Positions 17,905 through 27,118 of a stretch of 64,000 nucleotides of DNA are shown piece after piece. Below the pieces are notes generated by a model. The model was not told the origin of the DNA, did not search any database, and was given only the letters and a program-made list of their open reading frames with translations. The stretch lies in NCBI RefSeq assembly GCF_006345825.1, contig NZ_VCIX01000085.1, positions 124,001 to 188,000 on the forward strand, in the 5' to 3' direction. The position numbers were made by a program, and so were the translations under genes. How positions within the stretch are numbered: position 1 is the stretch's first letter; every line of letters starts with the position of its first letter. The stretch comes from Paenibacillus paridis. GTDB lineage: Bacteria > Bacillota > Bacilli > Paenibacillales > Paenibacillaceae.

Positions 17905-19758
17905 ATGACATACGGTAATAAAATACCGGAAGAGGTCATTGATGCGGTTCGCAAGCATTATGACATCGTAGAGACGGTCGGGAAATATGTTCATCTCACG
18001 AAGCACGGCAAATATATGAAGGGGTTATGTCCGTTCCATTCGGAGAAGACTCCCTCGTTTACGGTTACGCCGGAGCTCCAAATTTACCATTGCTACGGCT
18101 GCGGCAAAGGCGGGAATGTGATCCGTTTTGTCGAGGAAATGGAAGGTTATTCCTTTCCGGAAGCCGTACGCATGCTGGCGACGGATGCGGGAATGCCTAT
18201 TACATGGGCATCACCCGACGGTGTCAAATCTACGCCGCATGATGCTGACAGAGCAAAAATCATTGAAGCGCATGAGCTGACCATCAAGCTGTACCATCAT
18301 GTGTTGAACAACACCAAGCAAGGACAGGCTGCAAAGCAATATTTGCGAGAGCGGGGACTAAGCGATAAACTGATTGATCATTTTATGATTGGTTACGCTC
18401 CGGAAGAGTGGGACTTGCTGGCACGTTTTTTAACAAATCGCGGATTTGATCAGGCATTAATGGAAAAAGGCGGGTTGCTCTCGGCGAAAGCCGACGGGAG
18501 CGGGTATGTGGATCGGTTTCGCAATCGCATCATGTTTCCCATATGGGATCGAGACGGCAAAGCTACCGCGTTTGCGGGTCGCATTATAGGCGAAGGACAG
18601 CCGAAATACTTGAATACCTCGGAAACGATGCTGTTTACGAAAAGCAGAACGCTGTATAACCTGCACTACGCGCGGCCGGCTATCCGGAAGAGTAAGCAGG
18701 TTGTATTATTTGAAGGCTATATGGACGTCATCAAATCATGGAGTGCGGGCGTGAAAAACGGGATTGCGACAATGGGAACGGCTTTAACCGAAGAACATTG
18801 CGCGATCTTAAAGCGGCAAGCGGAAGAAGTTATTGTCTGTTACGACGGTGACGACGCCGGACAAGCAGCGGCATTCAAATCCATTCCGATGCTGGAGAGC
18901 GCAGGCCTCAGAGTATCGGTGGCGATGCTTCCGAAAGGCAAGGATCCCGATGATTATATAAGCGAATACGGTCCGGAGGCTTTCTTGCGAGATACGATGG
19001 ATCAACCGGTTTCGGTTACAAAATTTAAGCTTATATATTCAAGGAAAAACCATATACTGCTAAAAGATGAAGGTAAAAAAAATTATCTCCTTGAGGCAGT
19101 GCAAATTGTGGCAGAGCTGGATTCATCAACTGAACGCGAGGTCTACTTAAAGGAAATATCCCGTGAGTTTGATATCTCTCTTGACGCCTTGAAGCAGGAC
19201 TGTCACCAAATCCGACAGGAGCTGCAAAAAAAGAAACCGCAAGGGGATAATAACGACAATTCGTGGAATAATGGTAGGAATGAAAAACCCCGAAAGTCTG
19301 GACCGCCAACGCTTATGCCCGCTTATACCCATGCGGAACGAAGGTTGCTGCATGTTATGATGCGGGATCAAGAGGTAGCACAAACGGTACATGACCGGCT
19401 TGGGGATGCGTTTAATGTAGAGGATCATGCAGCGCTTGCTGCTTATTTATACGCTTATTTTGCACAGGGCTACGATCCGGATGCCAGCCGATTTATCGCA
19501 ACGCTTCATGATGACCGATTGGAACGAGCAGCTGCATCCATTTTGATGATGGACGGTGACTTTCCGTTCGATGAAACGATAATGGACGCTTATATCCAAG
19601 ATATTATCAAGGTGCCGCAATTCCGGGATATTGAGCGTAAGAAGGAAGAAATGGTGCGTGCTGAGCGTACCGGAGATTTTTTGGCAGCAGCACAAATAGC
19701 TAGTGAGATTATAACCCTAGAGAGACAGCTCAAAGGTCGACAGGAAGATCGTTTCTAG
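17905..19758 (+). CDS. dnaG: DNA primase
   Basis: A 617-residue primase that lays down RNA primers at the replication fork. The N-terminal CHC2 zinc finger shows CPFHSEKTPSF and HCYGCGKGG (about residues 40-70). The TOPRIM catalytic core includes EGYMDVI (about 269) and CYDGDDAGQ (about 312). The C-terminal 150 residues form the helicase-binding domain. The start is ATG 17905 behind AAGGTGATG. It lies 18 bp upstream of rpoD, in the classical macromolecular synthesis operon without rpsU. Confidence 0.97.
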   Translation: MTYGNKIPEEVIDAVRKHYDIVETVGKYVHLTKHGKYMKGLCPFHSEKTPSFTVTPELQIYHCYGCGKGGNVIRFVEEMEGYSFPEAVRMLATDAGMPITWASPDGVKSTPHDADRAKIIEAHELTIKLYHHVLNNTKQGQAAKQYLRERGLSDKLIDHFMIGYAPEEWDLLARFLTNRGFDQALMEKGGLLSAKADGSGYVDRFRNRIMFPIWDRDGKATAFAGRIIGEGQPKYLNTSETMLFTKSRTLYNLHYARPAIRKSKQVVLFEGYMDVIKSWSAGVKNGIATMGTALTEEHCAILKRQAEEVIVCYDGDDAGQAAAFKSIPMLESAGLRVSVAMLPKGKDPDDYISEYGPEAFLRDTMDQPVSVTKFKLIYSRKNHILLKDEGKKNYLLEAVQIVAELDSSTEREVYLKEISREFDISLDALKQDCHQIRQELQKKKPQGDNNDNSWNNGRNEKPRKSGPPTLMPAYTHAERRLLHVMMRDQEVAQTVHDRLGDAFNVEDHAALAAYLYAYFAQGYDPDASRFIATLHDDRLERAAASILMMDGDFPFDETIMDAYIQDIIKVPQFRDIERKKEEMVRAERTGDFLAAAQIASEIITLERQLKGRQEDRF

Positions 19759-19776
19759 GGGGGAGGGAGTCGGATT

Positions 19777-20907
19777 ATGGCGAATGATCAACATACTGAA
19801 CTAGATACTGAACAAAAACTGGATCATGTGAAGGATCAACTGATTGAACAAGGCAAGAAGAGGTCATCTTTGACGTACAAAGAAATTATGGATAAGTTGG
19901 CTCCGTTCGATCAAGATCCAGAACAAATTGATGAATTTTTCGAGCAGCTCGATGATTTTGGTATTGAGGTACTGAATGAAAACGATGAAGAAAATCCACT
20001 CGCTGCCGGCGGGGAAGAGCAAGAACGCGAGCAGGACGACTTCAACTTTGATGATGATCTTGCACTGCCTCCAGGCATCAAGATTAATGATCCCGTACGG
20101 ATGTACTTAAAAGAAATCGGCCGTGTTCCGCTTCTTTCCGCAGATGACGAGGTTGAGCTTGCACAGCGAATTGAGAATGGCGACGAAGAAGCCAAACGAA
20201 GACTTGCGGAAGCTAACTTGCGCCTTGTCGTAAGTATTGCAAAGCGTTATGTCGGTAGGGGAATGTTGTTTCTTGATTTAATTCAAGAAGGCAATATGGG
20301 CCTTATCAAAGCGGTTGAGAAGTTTGACCACCAGAAGGGCTTTAAGTTCAGTACGTATGCGACTTGGTGGATTCGTCAAGCGATCACGCGCGCGATTGCT
20401 GACCAAGCTCGGACGATCCGGATTCCGGTTCACATGGTGGAGACGATCAATAAGCTGATTCGGGTTTCTCGTCAATTGCTGCAAGAGCTTGGGCGCGAAC
20501 CGACACCAGAGGAAATTGCGGCTGAGATGGAGCTAAGTACCGAAAAAGTTCGCGAGATCATGAAAATCGCTCAAGAGCCTGTTTCATTGGAGACTCCGAT
20601 CGGGGAAGAAGATGATTCACATCTTGGAGATTTCATTGAAGACCAAGAAGCGCTAGCTCCTGCAGATGCGGCTGCGTACGAACTGCTCAAAGAGCAGCTA
20701 GAGGACGTGCTTGATACGCTGACCGAGCGTGAAGAAAATGTACTTCGTCTCCGCTTTGGACTTGATGATGGACGTACGCGTACGCTTGAAGAAGTGGGCA
20801 AAGTATTTGGAGTAACGCGTGAGCGTATTCGTCAGATCGAAGCCAAAGCACTTCGCAAGCTGCGTCACCCAAGCCGCAGCAAACGTTTGAAGGATTTCCT
20901 TGAATAA
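19777..20907 (+). CDS. rpoD: RNA polymerase primary sigma factor SigA (RpoD)
   Basis: A 376-residue housekeeping sigma factor. An acidic region 1.1 (about 1-90) precedes [11 protein letters not shown] (region 1.2). Region 2 contains [27 protein letters not shown], then [20 protein letters not shown], which recognises -10 elements. Region 3 follows. Region 4.2 has the helix-turn-helix [20 protein letters not shown], which contacts -35 elements. It is cotranscribed with dnaG and followed by a terminator. Confidence 0.98.
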   Translation: MANDQHTELDTEQKLDHVKDQLIEQGKKRSSLTYKEIMDKLAPFDQDPEQIDEFFEQLDDFGIEVLNENDEENPLAAGGEEQEREQDDFNFDDDLALPPGIKINDPVRMYLKEIGRVPLLSADDEVELAQRIENGDEEAKRRLAEANLRLVVSIAKRYVGRGMLFLDLIQEGNMGLIKAVEKFDHQKGFKFSTYATWWIRQAITRAIADQARTIRIPVHMVETINKLIRVSRQLLQELGREPTPEEIAAEMELSTEKVREIMKIAQEPVSLETPIGEEDDSHLGDFIEDQEALAPADAAAYELLKEQLEDVLDTLTEREENVLRLRFGLDDGRTRTLEEVGKVFGVTRERIRQIEAKALRKLRHPSRSKRLKDFLE

Positions 20908-20928
20908 AACTTTATGTTTGAAAATAGT

Positions 20929-20960
20929 GACCTTTCTGCACGTGCAGCGAGGTCTTTTTT
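20929..20960 (+). terminator. Terminator of the dnaG-rpoD operon
   Basis: GACCT (20929-20933) pairs with AGGTC (20950-20954), extended by an inner CTGCA/TGCAG stem; a run of T residues follows to 20960. Confidence 0.8.
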
Positions 20961-21030
20961 CTAAAAAATAACGCTCATACATAGGGACTTGCGAGCACTC
21001 AAGTCGATATTGAAAGGATAGCGGGAATCC

Positions 21031-21867
21031 ATGAATCAGGATCGTCGGCAAATTATCGTGAAAGAAATTGATCATTGGCGGCGCAGCAAGCTGCTGCCAG
21101 ATCAATATTGTGACTTTCTGCTCAATTTATATGCTGAACAAGATGCGATCCCTACAACCAAAGAACAGCATCATACCGTCGGAAAAGCAATAGCAGCTGT
21201 ACAACGAGCAACTGGTATGCAGTGGTTACTTACATTTGGAACTTTTACCTTAATTTCCTTTGTTGTGCTTTATTTTAACGAATTTCATCCCTTATTGCAA
21301 ATGGCAGTCGTGTCGCTCGCAGTCGTTCTTTTTTTGCGGATTGGACAGCGCCTCAGGCGCCGAAATGAAGCGGCTGGTTTGGCTATAACAAGCACGGGAA
21401 TGCTCCTGCTGCTTGGCGGCGGATTATATATGTTGAACCTTCACGAGATCGATCATTGGGGCTGGAAAACCGGGTTAGTTGCTTTTTGCTCACTTTTCTG
21501 GGTTGTTTATGGCATTACTGCCCGCATTTCAATGCTCCATTTATGCGGCTGGTTAGCGGCGATTCTGGTCTATGCTTGGCTGCTTTCTCAATTCATGATA
21601 GATCCGAAATGGTATGAGGTTCAGCTTTATTGGCTGCCGATTGCCTGCTTGTTTGGCTGGAGCAGCTGGTTTTTCAACCGATGGTCCAAAGCAGTGTCTG
21701 CCGTTCTGTTTGTGACCTGCTCATTGGTTTGGTTCATGCCGGAGCTGTATTCCGTCATGTTTGTTGATGAGGCAATTTGGCTGCAACTGCAGCTTATCAT
21801 CAAAATTGCAGTTGGCGGCGGATTATTATTTTCAATGCGAAAAAAATGGATGGTGTGGGTTGTATAA
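21031..21867 (+). CDS. Multi-pass membrane protein of unknown function
   Basis: A 278-residue protein with a soluble N-terminus (about 1-60, IVKEIDHWRRSKLLPDQYCDFLLNLY) resembling the start of DUF2157-type proteins, followed by seven or eight transmembrane helices (from about residue 63 to 272). The C-terminus is short and basic. The TAA stop shares a base with the ATG of trmK (TAATG), so translation is coupled to the tRNA methyltransferase. No catalytic motif is evident and I assign no function. Confidence 0.75.
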   Translation: MNQDRRQIIVKEIDHWRRSKLLPDQYCDFLLNLYAEQDAIPTTKEQHHTVGKAIAAVQRATGMQWLLTFGTFTLISFVVLYFNEFHPLLQMAVVSLAVVLFLRIGQRLRRRNEAAGLAITSTGMLLLLGGGLYMLNLHEIDHWGWKTGLVAFCSLFWVVYGITARISMLHLCGWLAAILVYAWLLSQFMIDPKWYEVQLYWLPIACLFGWSSWFFNRWSKAVSAVLFVTCSLVWFMPELYSVMFVDEAIWLQLQLIIKIAVGGGLLFSMRKKWMVWVV

Positions 21868-22649
21868 TGTTAAAACTTTCTAAACGTCTGCAATTGATTG
21901 CGGATTATGTAACAGAAGGATCACGAGTCGCAGACATTGGCTCGGACCATGCGATGCTGCCGGTATATTTGCTGCAATCGGGCAAATCCCCATCTGCCAT
22001 TGCGGGAGAGCTCAACCGGGGGCCTTTTGAGGCGGCTAGGAAACAGGGAGCGGATGCAGGTCTTTCAGACCGCTTAACGGTCCGGCAAGGCGACGGTTTG
22101 AATGTTCTGGACAAGGGCGAAGCAGATACGGTAACCATCGCAGGAATGGGCGGCAGTTTAATGAGCGAGATTTTGGAGGCTGGACGAGCAACAAGAAAGC
22201 TCGAAGGCGTTCAGGAACTTGTATTGCAGCCAAATGTGGGGGAAGAGTTTGTCCGTGTTTGGCTCCTAGAGCATGATTGGTATTTGTCAGATGAGAGCAT
22301 CGTTGAAGAGGATGGCAAGATTTATGAAGTCATGCATGCGATTCGGATATCCGATGTACAAGCGCGCAATGACGAGCTCTACAACGGCCAATTTTTGAAG
22401 CTGTCGCTTCAGCCCGGCGGTTTACGCAAAATCCTGCTGCAAATGGGGCCTCATTTGCTTCGTGATCCAAAGCCGGCTTTATTCAAGAAATGGCGGCATG
22501 AGCTGAATAAGCTTGCTAGAATTTGCGGACAGCTATCGGAGTCGGAGCTAGCCGAATCCGCGATAAAACGTGAGCAAATGTTAGCGGAAATGAATGTCAT
22601 TGAGGAGGTATTACAATGTTTGCTCATGGACAAACCGTCATCCAGCTAA
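21867..22649 (+). CDS. trmK: tRNA (adenine(22)-N(1))-methyltransferase TrmK
   Basis: A 260-residue SAM-dependent methyltransferase making m1A22 in tRNA. The SAM-binding motif ADIGSDHAMLPVYL (about 21-34) and TVTIAGMGGSLMSEIL (about 89-104) are family signatures. The C-terminal helical part (about 190-255) is the coiled region seen in the TrmK family. The start is ATG 21867, coupled to the upstream gene; a longer frame from 21777 lies inside that gene. It overlaps the Nif3-like gene by 34 bp, the same pairing as in B. subtilis. Confidence 0.95.
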   Translation: MLKLSKRLQLIADYVTEGSRVADIGSDHAMLPVYLLQSGKSPSAIAGELNRGPFEAARKQGADAGLSDRLTVRQGDGLNVLDKGEADTVTIAGMGGSLMSEILEAGRATRKLEGVQELVLQPNVGEEFVRVWLLEHDWYLSDESIVEEDGKIYEVMHAIRISDVQARNDELYNGQFLKLSLQPGGLRKILLQMGPHLLRDPKPALFKKWRHELNKLARICGQLSESELAESAIKREQMLAEMNVIEEVLQCLLMDKPSSS

Positions 22650-23737
22650 TGGAGCAGTTGGCTCCCAAGCATTACGCGGTTGAAAATGATAAGATTGGCC
22701 TTCAGCTTGGAACACTGAATAAACCCGTCAAAAAAATACTTATCGCTTTAGATGTGACGGATGCGGTAGTAGATGAAGCTATTGAGCAGGGAGCGGAGCT
22801 TATTATCGCCCATCATGCGATTATTTACCGACCGCTGGCTAAGCTGGATACGTCTACCGCAGCAGGACGTTTATACGAAAAGCTCATTAAAAATGATATA
22901 GCCGTTTATATTTCACATACGAATCTGGATGTTGCCGATGGGGGAATCAATGACTGGCTTGCCGATCTTGTTGGTATCGTACCTGAAGGCCGACAATGCC
23001 TAGAGGAAGTCCATACGGATAAATTGTATAAATTGGTCGTCTTCGTGCCAGAGTCTCATCAAGGGCAAGTGCAGGAGGCTGTCTGGCGTGCAGGAGCGGG
23101 TCAGATCGGGAACTACAGCAATTGCAGCTTTACGATCAAAGGAACCGGTACATTCATTCCTGGCGAAGGCACAACGCCCTATATTGGGGAAGAAGGCAAG
23201 CTGGAGCGAGTGGACGAAGTCCGAGTGGAGACGATTGTTCCACACAGTGTTCATCGCAAGACGGTACAAGCGATGCTCAAAGCTCATCCCTATGAGGAAG
23301 TTGCTTACGATTTGTATCCGGTGGATCTGAAAGGCCGCTCCTTCGGGCTCGGCCGATCGGGGAAGCTGAAGGAAGCCATTACGCTCGGCGAGCTTGCGGA
23401 GCAAGCAAAGCGGATCTTCGATGTGCCAGCTGTACGGGTAGTCGGCCCTCTTGACCGGACGATACACAAAGCAGCCGTACTTGGCGGAGCAGGGGCCAAA
23501 TATGTACGCCATGCCGTATTCGCAGGAGCAGATGTGCTGATTACCGGAGACATTGATTACCATACCGCCCATGACGCGCTGGCAGCTGGAATGACAATTA
23601 TCGATCCCGGTCATAACATAGAGAAGGTTATGAAGCAGCAGGTAGCCGATTGGCTGAATCAACAGCTAGCAAGCAGTAAATCGGATACCAAGGCGATTGC
23701 ATCTGCACTCAATACGGAGCCGTTCACATTCGTATAG
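22616..23737 (+). CDS. Nif3-like dinuclear metal centre protein (YqfO)
   Basis: A 373-residue Nif3/GTP cyclohydrolase I type 2 family protein. Metal-binding motifs are IIAHHAIIYRPL (about 63-74), SHTNLDVADGG (about 101-111) and a C-terminal HNIEKVMKQQ (about 325). The central insert (about 130-235) is the PII-like/CutA-like domain of the long form found in Firmicutes. A GTP cyclohydrolase-like activity has been proposed for the family but remains poorly defined. The ATG at 22616 follows GAGGAGGT, located inside the end of trmK. Confidence 0.92.
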   Translation: MFAHGQTVIQLMEQLAPKHYAVENDKIGLQLGTLNKPVKKILIALDVTDAVVDEAIEQGAELIIAHHAIIYRPLAKLDTSTAAGRLYEKLIKNDIAVYISHTNLDVADGGINDWLADLVGIVPEGRQCLEEVHTDKLYKLVVFVPESHQGQVQEAVWRAGAGQIGNYSNCSFTIKGTGTFIPGEGTTPYIGEEGKLERVDEVRVETIVPHSVHRKTVQAMLKAHPYEEVAYDLYPVDLKGRSFGLGRSGKLKEAITLGELAEQAKRIFDVPAVRVVGPLDRTIHKAAVLGGAGAKYVRHAVFAGADVLITGDIDYHTAHDALAAGMTIIDPGHNIEKVMKQQVADWLNQQLASSKSDTKAIASALNTEPFTFV

Positions 23738-23794
23738 TCGATCGGGCGTTATAGGTTTTAAATGAAGCTTTCTTGAACAGATTCACATTCAGGG

Positions 23795-23823
23795 TTGAAC
23801 TTTTCAATAATACCTTGTATACT
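23795..23823 (+). promoter_or_regulatory. Sigma-A promoter of rnpB
   Basis: TTGAAC at 23795-23800, a 17-bp spacer and TATACT at 23818-23823. Predicted transcription start near 23830 fits the 5' end of the RNase P RNA. Confidence 0.85.
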
Positions 23824-23834
23824 TAACGACGCCA

Positions 23835-24243
23835 CGGAAAGTTTGACAGACAATCGCTGGCGGCCTTGTTGCCGCGAGAGGAAAGTCCGGGCTCCGCAAG
23901 GCAGGATGCTGGATAACGTCCAGTCAGCGCGAGCTGAAGGATAGTGCCACAGAAATGGACCGCCGATGGCCGGCTTTATGCCGGTACAGGTAAGGGTGGA
24001 ACCGTGGTGTAAGAGACCACGAGGAGCATAGGTGACTACGTTCCTGGTAAACCCCATCTGGAGCAAGACCGAGAGGACGCCGCAGCCCCTAAGCTGCAGC
24101 CTTAGCCTGAGGCGCGTCCGGGTTGGTTGCTGGAGCCGTATAGCAATGTACGGCCTAGATAGATGATTGTCGCTTCTTCGTGGGAGGGTCGTTCCCGTTT
24201 GGACCACTAGAAGTACAGAACCCGGCTTACGACAAACTTTCCG
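23835..24243 (+). ncRNA. rnpB: RNase P RNA component (rnpB), Bacillus type B
   Basis: This is the catalytic RNA that removes 5' leaders from tRNA precursors. The ends pair as helix P1: CGGAAAGTTTG at 23835 with CAAACTTTCCG ending at 24243. Conserved blocks are GAGAGGAAAGTCCGGGCTCC near 23876, and the 3' core ACAGAACCCGGCTTAC near 24225. The internal hairpins and length of about 410 nt fit type B. A protein frame on the opposite strand covers this locus but is a shadow. Confidence 0.97.
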
Positions 24244-24265
24244 CACGAACTTAAAACAAACAAAG

Positions 24266-24295
24266 AGCACCCATCGCATAGCGATGGGTGCTTTC
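24266..24295 (+). terminator. Terminator after rnpB, possibly bidirectional
   Basis: A 12-bp perfect stem AGCACCCATCGC/GCGATGGGTGCT with loop ATA and TTTCT following. The convergent protease gene ends at 24313 on the other strand, so the same hairpin may serve both. Confidence 0.85.
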
Positions 24296-24312
24296 TCGTC
24301 AATAGGATGACG

Positions 24313-26160
24313 TTACCTTTCGTATTTTGTCATAATCCTTTCAAGTCTTCGTTTCACTTGATCGGGATAGGTTTGCAAGGCTCCTCCGAATTTCGAAGCT
24401 GCTTGAAGCGCTTTGTCAATATCGATTTCGCCATAACCGAAGTAATCGTCTTTTCCTTTGGCACCGAGATCAATGGATGTTTTCCGCATCAGCTCCATGA
24501 CTTCTACATTCGAAAGCTCGGGATTGACGGATCGAATCAGTCCAGCAAGTGCCGCGACATGTGGACTTGCCATGGATGTGCCTGACAATGCTGCATATTG
24601 GCTGCCGGGATAAGTGCTGGCAATGTTGTCACCCGGTGCTGCCACATCGATGTAGTCGCCATAATTGGAGAAAGAAGCCTTCTCCTTGTTGCTGTCCGTG
24701 GCTGCAACTGCGAATACCTCGGGATAAGCTGCCGGATAGCCAGGGCGATCCGTATTGTCGTTGCCGCTCGCTGCGATCATAACCACATCGTGGTCATAAG
24801 CATATTTGATGGCATCATGCAGGAAATCCGCCTGCGCGTAATTGCCAAGACTCATGTTAATGACTTTTGCGCCATGGTCGACGGCCCATATGATACCTTG
24901 GGCTACCGAATAAGTAGAGCCTGCACCACTGCTGTCAAGCACCTTTACAGGCATGATTTTGTTGTACCACGATAGCCCGGCAACGCCTTCGCCATTATTG
25001 ACGGTTGCCCCAATAATGCCTGATACATGCGTGCCATGGCCTACATCATCATCCGGTTCTGCGGATTCATCAACAATATTCGTGCCTTTTATAATTTTCC
25101 CCTTCAAGTCGGGATGGTTGCTTTGCACGCCGGTGTCGAGAACAGCGATAATCACTTGATCACTGCCTTTGGATACGTCCCAGCCCTTTTCCGTTTCGAT
25201 GGATGGCAAGTTCCATTGGTACTCTGAATATAAAGAGTCATTTGGCACGATTGTGCTTGATTTTTCATTGGTCATATAAAGGTAATGGGGCTCCGTATAT
25301 TCGGTACTCCACGATTGTTTGAAATATGGAATGAGCTGATCAGTTTCCATGTTGCGGGAACGAAATACATAAGTATCTCCAATTCGTTTGACGGACTCTG
25401 CATTAATATCGCGCTTTACGCGTTCAAGATCAGCAGGAGTCAAATCTTTGGCAAAATGAACAACGACATCCCGAACATGGTAGTGGCTTGCATTGCCGTT
25501 GTCTTCACCCGTACGGACAGTCGTATCGGTCGTTGAATTCGGTTTAACCGATTCAATTTTATAATTTCCTTCAGCGGGATAAGGCACCAATCTCAGATTG
25601 CGCAGCTGATGTTTTTCCACGGATTGAACGATATCCTGTTTGATTACACCAACAACCCCAATGCCGGCGTGCTTGGAATCCGGTACGCCGAGCACCATGT
25701 ATCGACTGCCGTCCTTTGTTGTGAAAGCAGGTGATTCGTATTTGGCACCTCTGGCAACTTGAGCTTTTGCTTCATGAACGTAAACCTCTGTTTTGCCACC
25801 CTCCATCTTAGGAATGGAGCCGCGGTTCACGCTGCGGTTGCCTGAAATCCAGCTAATGTAGTTCATATGCATGTGCTCATGCATCATATGCTCGATTTTT
25901 CCTTCCGCGGTTTCCTTTGATCCCATGCCAGTGCTCATCAGCTTCTGAAAATCCTTAGAGCATTCTGATGCGCAAAGCATGGCCGTTGCCTTCATGTCAT
26001 TTTGGAGCGTTGCCATTTTGAGCGTATGCTCACGCTTGGCAGAGAAATTAGTCGTCTGCGGAGCTTTCTTGACATCCTTTGGCGCAAATATGGACGTAGT
26101 AGGTATAAGCAAGGCAGCTAAGGCTAAAATTGTAAGGGCACCTATCCATTTTCTTGACAT
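24313..26160 (-). CDS. Secreted S8 (subtilisin-like) serine protease
   Basis: A 615-residue exported protease. A signal peptide is visible (MSRKWIGALTILALAALLIPTTSIFA). About 300 residues precede the catalytic domain, well beyond a normal subtilisin propeptide of about 80. The catalytic triad is D342 (AVLDTGVQSNHPDL), H375 (DVGHGTHVSG) and S529 (LSGTSMASPHVA), with oxyanion N467 (AASGND). The domain runs to the C-terminus. The ATG at 26160 follows GGAGGT; an ATG five codons upstream overlaps that site and is rejected. The N-terminal extension may be a long propeptide or a regulatory domain. It stands alone, convergent with rnpB. Confidence 0.93.
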   Translation of the reverse strand: MSRKWIGALTILALAALLIPTTSIFAPKDVKKAPQTTNFSAKREHTLKMATLQNDMKATAMLCASECSKDFQKLMSTGMGSKETAEGKIEHMMHEHMHMNYISWISGNRSVNRGSIPKMEGGKTEVYVHEAKAQVARGAKYESPAFTTKDGSRYMVLGVPDSKHAGIGVVGVIKQDIVQSVEKHQLRNLRLVPYPAEGNYKIESVKPNSTTDTTVRTGEDNGNASHYHVRDVVVHFAKDLTPADLERVKRDINAESVKRIGDTYVFRSRNMETDQLIPYFKQSWSTEYTEPHYLYMTNEKSSTIVPNDSLYSEYQWNLPSIETEKGWDVSKGSDQVIIAVLDTGVQSNHPDLKGKIIKGTNIVDESAEPDDDVGHGTHVSGIIGATVNNGEGVAGLSWYNKIMPVKVLDSSGAGSTYSVAQGIIWAVDHGAKVINMSLGNYAQADFLHDAIKYAYDHDVVMIAASGNDNTDRPGYPAAYPEVFAVAATDSNKEKASFSNYGDYIDVAAPGDNIASTYPGSQYAALSGTSMASPHVAALAGLIRSVNPELSNVEVMELMRKTSIDLGAKGKDDYFGYGEIDIDKALQAASKFGGALQTYPDQVKRRLERIMTKYER

Positions 26161-26343
26161 GCTTGAGACCTCCATTTATCGATCTGTTTTGAGCTAAGCC
26201 TAAACTATAGGTTCGGGTTTTGGGGCGGAAAATATGCGAGTCAAAAGCGTCAATCGCCAGTACCACTTCCATGTAATTTGTGGTACGATAATGATGATTG
26301 TAGTTTTTACGCGTGTTTGGATTATGAAAGGGGAACTACCTAT

Positions 26344-26844
26344 ATGCCAACTGCTAACGTCAAATCGCTTACGGAATCAACTCGTACCAAACTGAAGGAT
26401 GCGGTTAACCAGCTGGAGCCGTTTCTGAATAACAACTCGCTGATCCAATTAACGGGAGAGGACCAAGCGGAAGAAACGCAGCTGTTTTACAAAGGCCTTT
26501 TATCCGATTTGAGACATTTATTGGTGTTTTCTGAAGTCTCGGTTGAAAAGCTGGGAGTATTACTCAGACGGCCCAATTTTGATACTGAATATGCTGAACG
26601 CGTACTTTATGAAGTGTATCACCAATGCGTAAGTGCGTTTTTCTATCCCAAAAACGAATGCTACTCCGAAGATGGCAGATATGCCTATACCGGCCAGGAT
26701 GCCATCCGCTTCCGTTTCAAACCCGGTCGCGATTCACGTGATATCGTACTTAGCGTCTCCAAGGTTTTCGAAGAGCTGCGTGACGAATTGGCTTACTACG
26801 AGAACGACTACATGACGCAGCGTCGCATGCAAGGACAAAAATAA
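26344..26844 (+). CDS. YpuI-like conserved protein (DUF3907)
   Basis: A 166-residue cytoplasmic protein, mostly helical at the N-terminus (SLTESTRTKLKDAVNQLEPFLNNNSLIQL), with the conserved FYKGLLSDLRHLLVFSEVSVEKL block (about 50-72) of the YpuI/DUF3907 family. The function is unknown. The ATG at 26344 follows AAAGGGG; the frame extends to 26278 without a better site. It is the first of three small genes reading rightward. Confidence 0.75.
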   Translation: MPTANVKSLTESTRTKLKDAVNQLEPFLNNNSLIQLTGEDQAEETQLFYKGLLSDLRHLLVFSEVSVEKLGVLLRRPNFDTEYAERVLYEVYHQCVSAFFYPKNECYSEDGRYAYTGQDAIRFRFKPGRDSRDIVLSVSKVFEELRDELAYYENDYMTQRRMQGQK

Positions 26845-26899
26845 GGCAGAATGAATCACCTTCAGTCAGGGAAACTTGATAGTGGAGGTGATTTTTCTT

Positions 26900-27112
26900 A
26901 TGCCAAAAGGCGTATCTTGTAGTGTAGCCAACTGTAACTTCTGGAAGGAAGGCAACAATTGCGGAGCAAGCGAAATCAATATCGAAATCGACCAGCATGC
27001 CGGTGCACATTTTAACGAGGAATTTGCCGGAGATGATCTTGGATTATTCCATCAGGATCAAGCGGAGCAATCCAAATCAACATGCTGCCTTACCTTTAAA
27101 CCAAAGGAGTGA
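26900..27112 (+). CDS. DUF1540 cysteine-containing small protein
   Basis: A 70-residue protein with four cysteines near the N-terminus and C-terminus (VSCSVANCNFW, NNCGAS, TCCLTF), the pattern of DUF1540 domains, which are thought to bind a metal. The ATG at 26900 follows GGAGGTG at 26884-26890. Such proteins are common in Bacilli and Clostridia, often in spore formers; the function is unknown. It is 6 bp from the next gene, so the two are cotranscribed. Confidence 0.8.
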   Translation: MPKGVSCSVANCNFWKEGNNCGASEINIEIDQHAGAHFNEEFAGDDLGLFHQDQAEQSKSTCCLTFKPKE

Positions 27113-27118
27113 GGATTG

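Noticed and set aside
23000-23662. Minus-strand frame of 220 residues
   Set aside because: It is antisense to the Nif3-like gene and has no initiation signals or recognisable domain.
23758-24279. Protein of 173 residues on the minus strand
   Set aside because: It lies fully over the RNase P RNA, whose P1 helix, core motifs, promoter and terminator are all evident.
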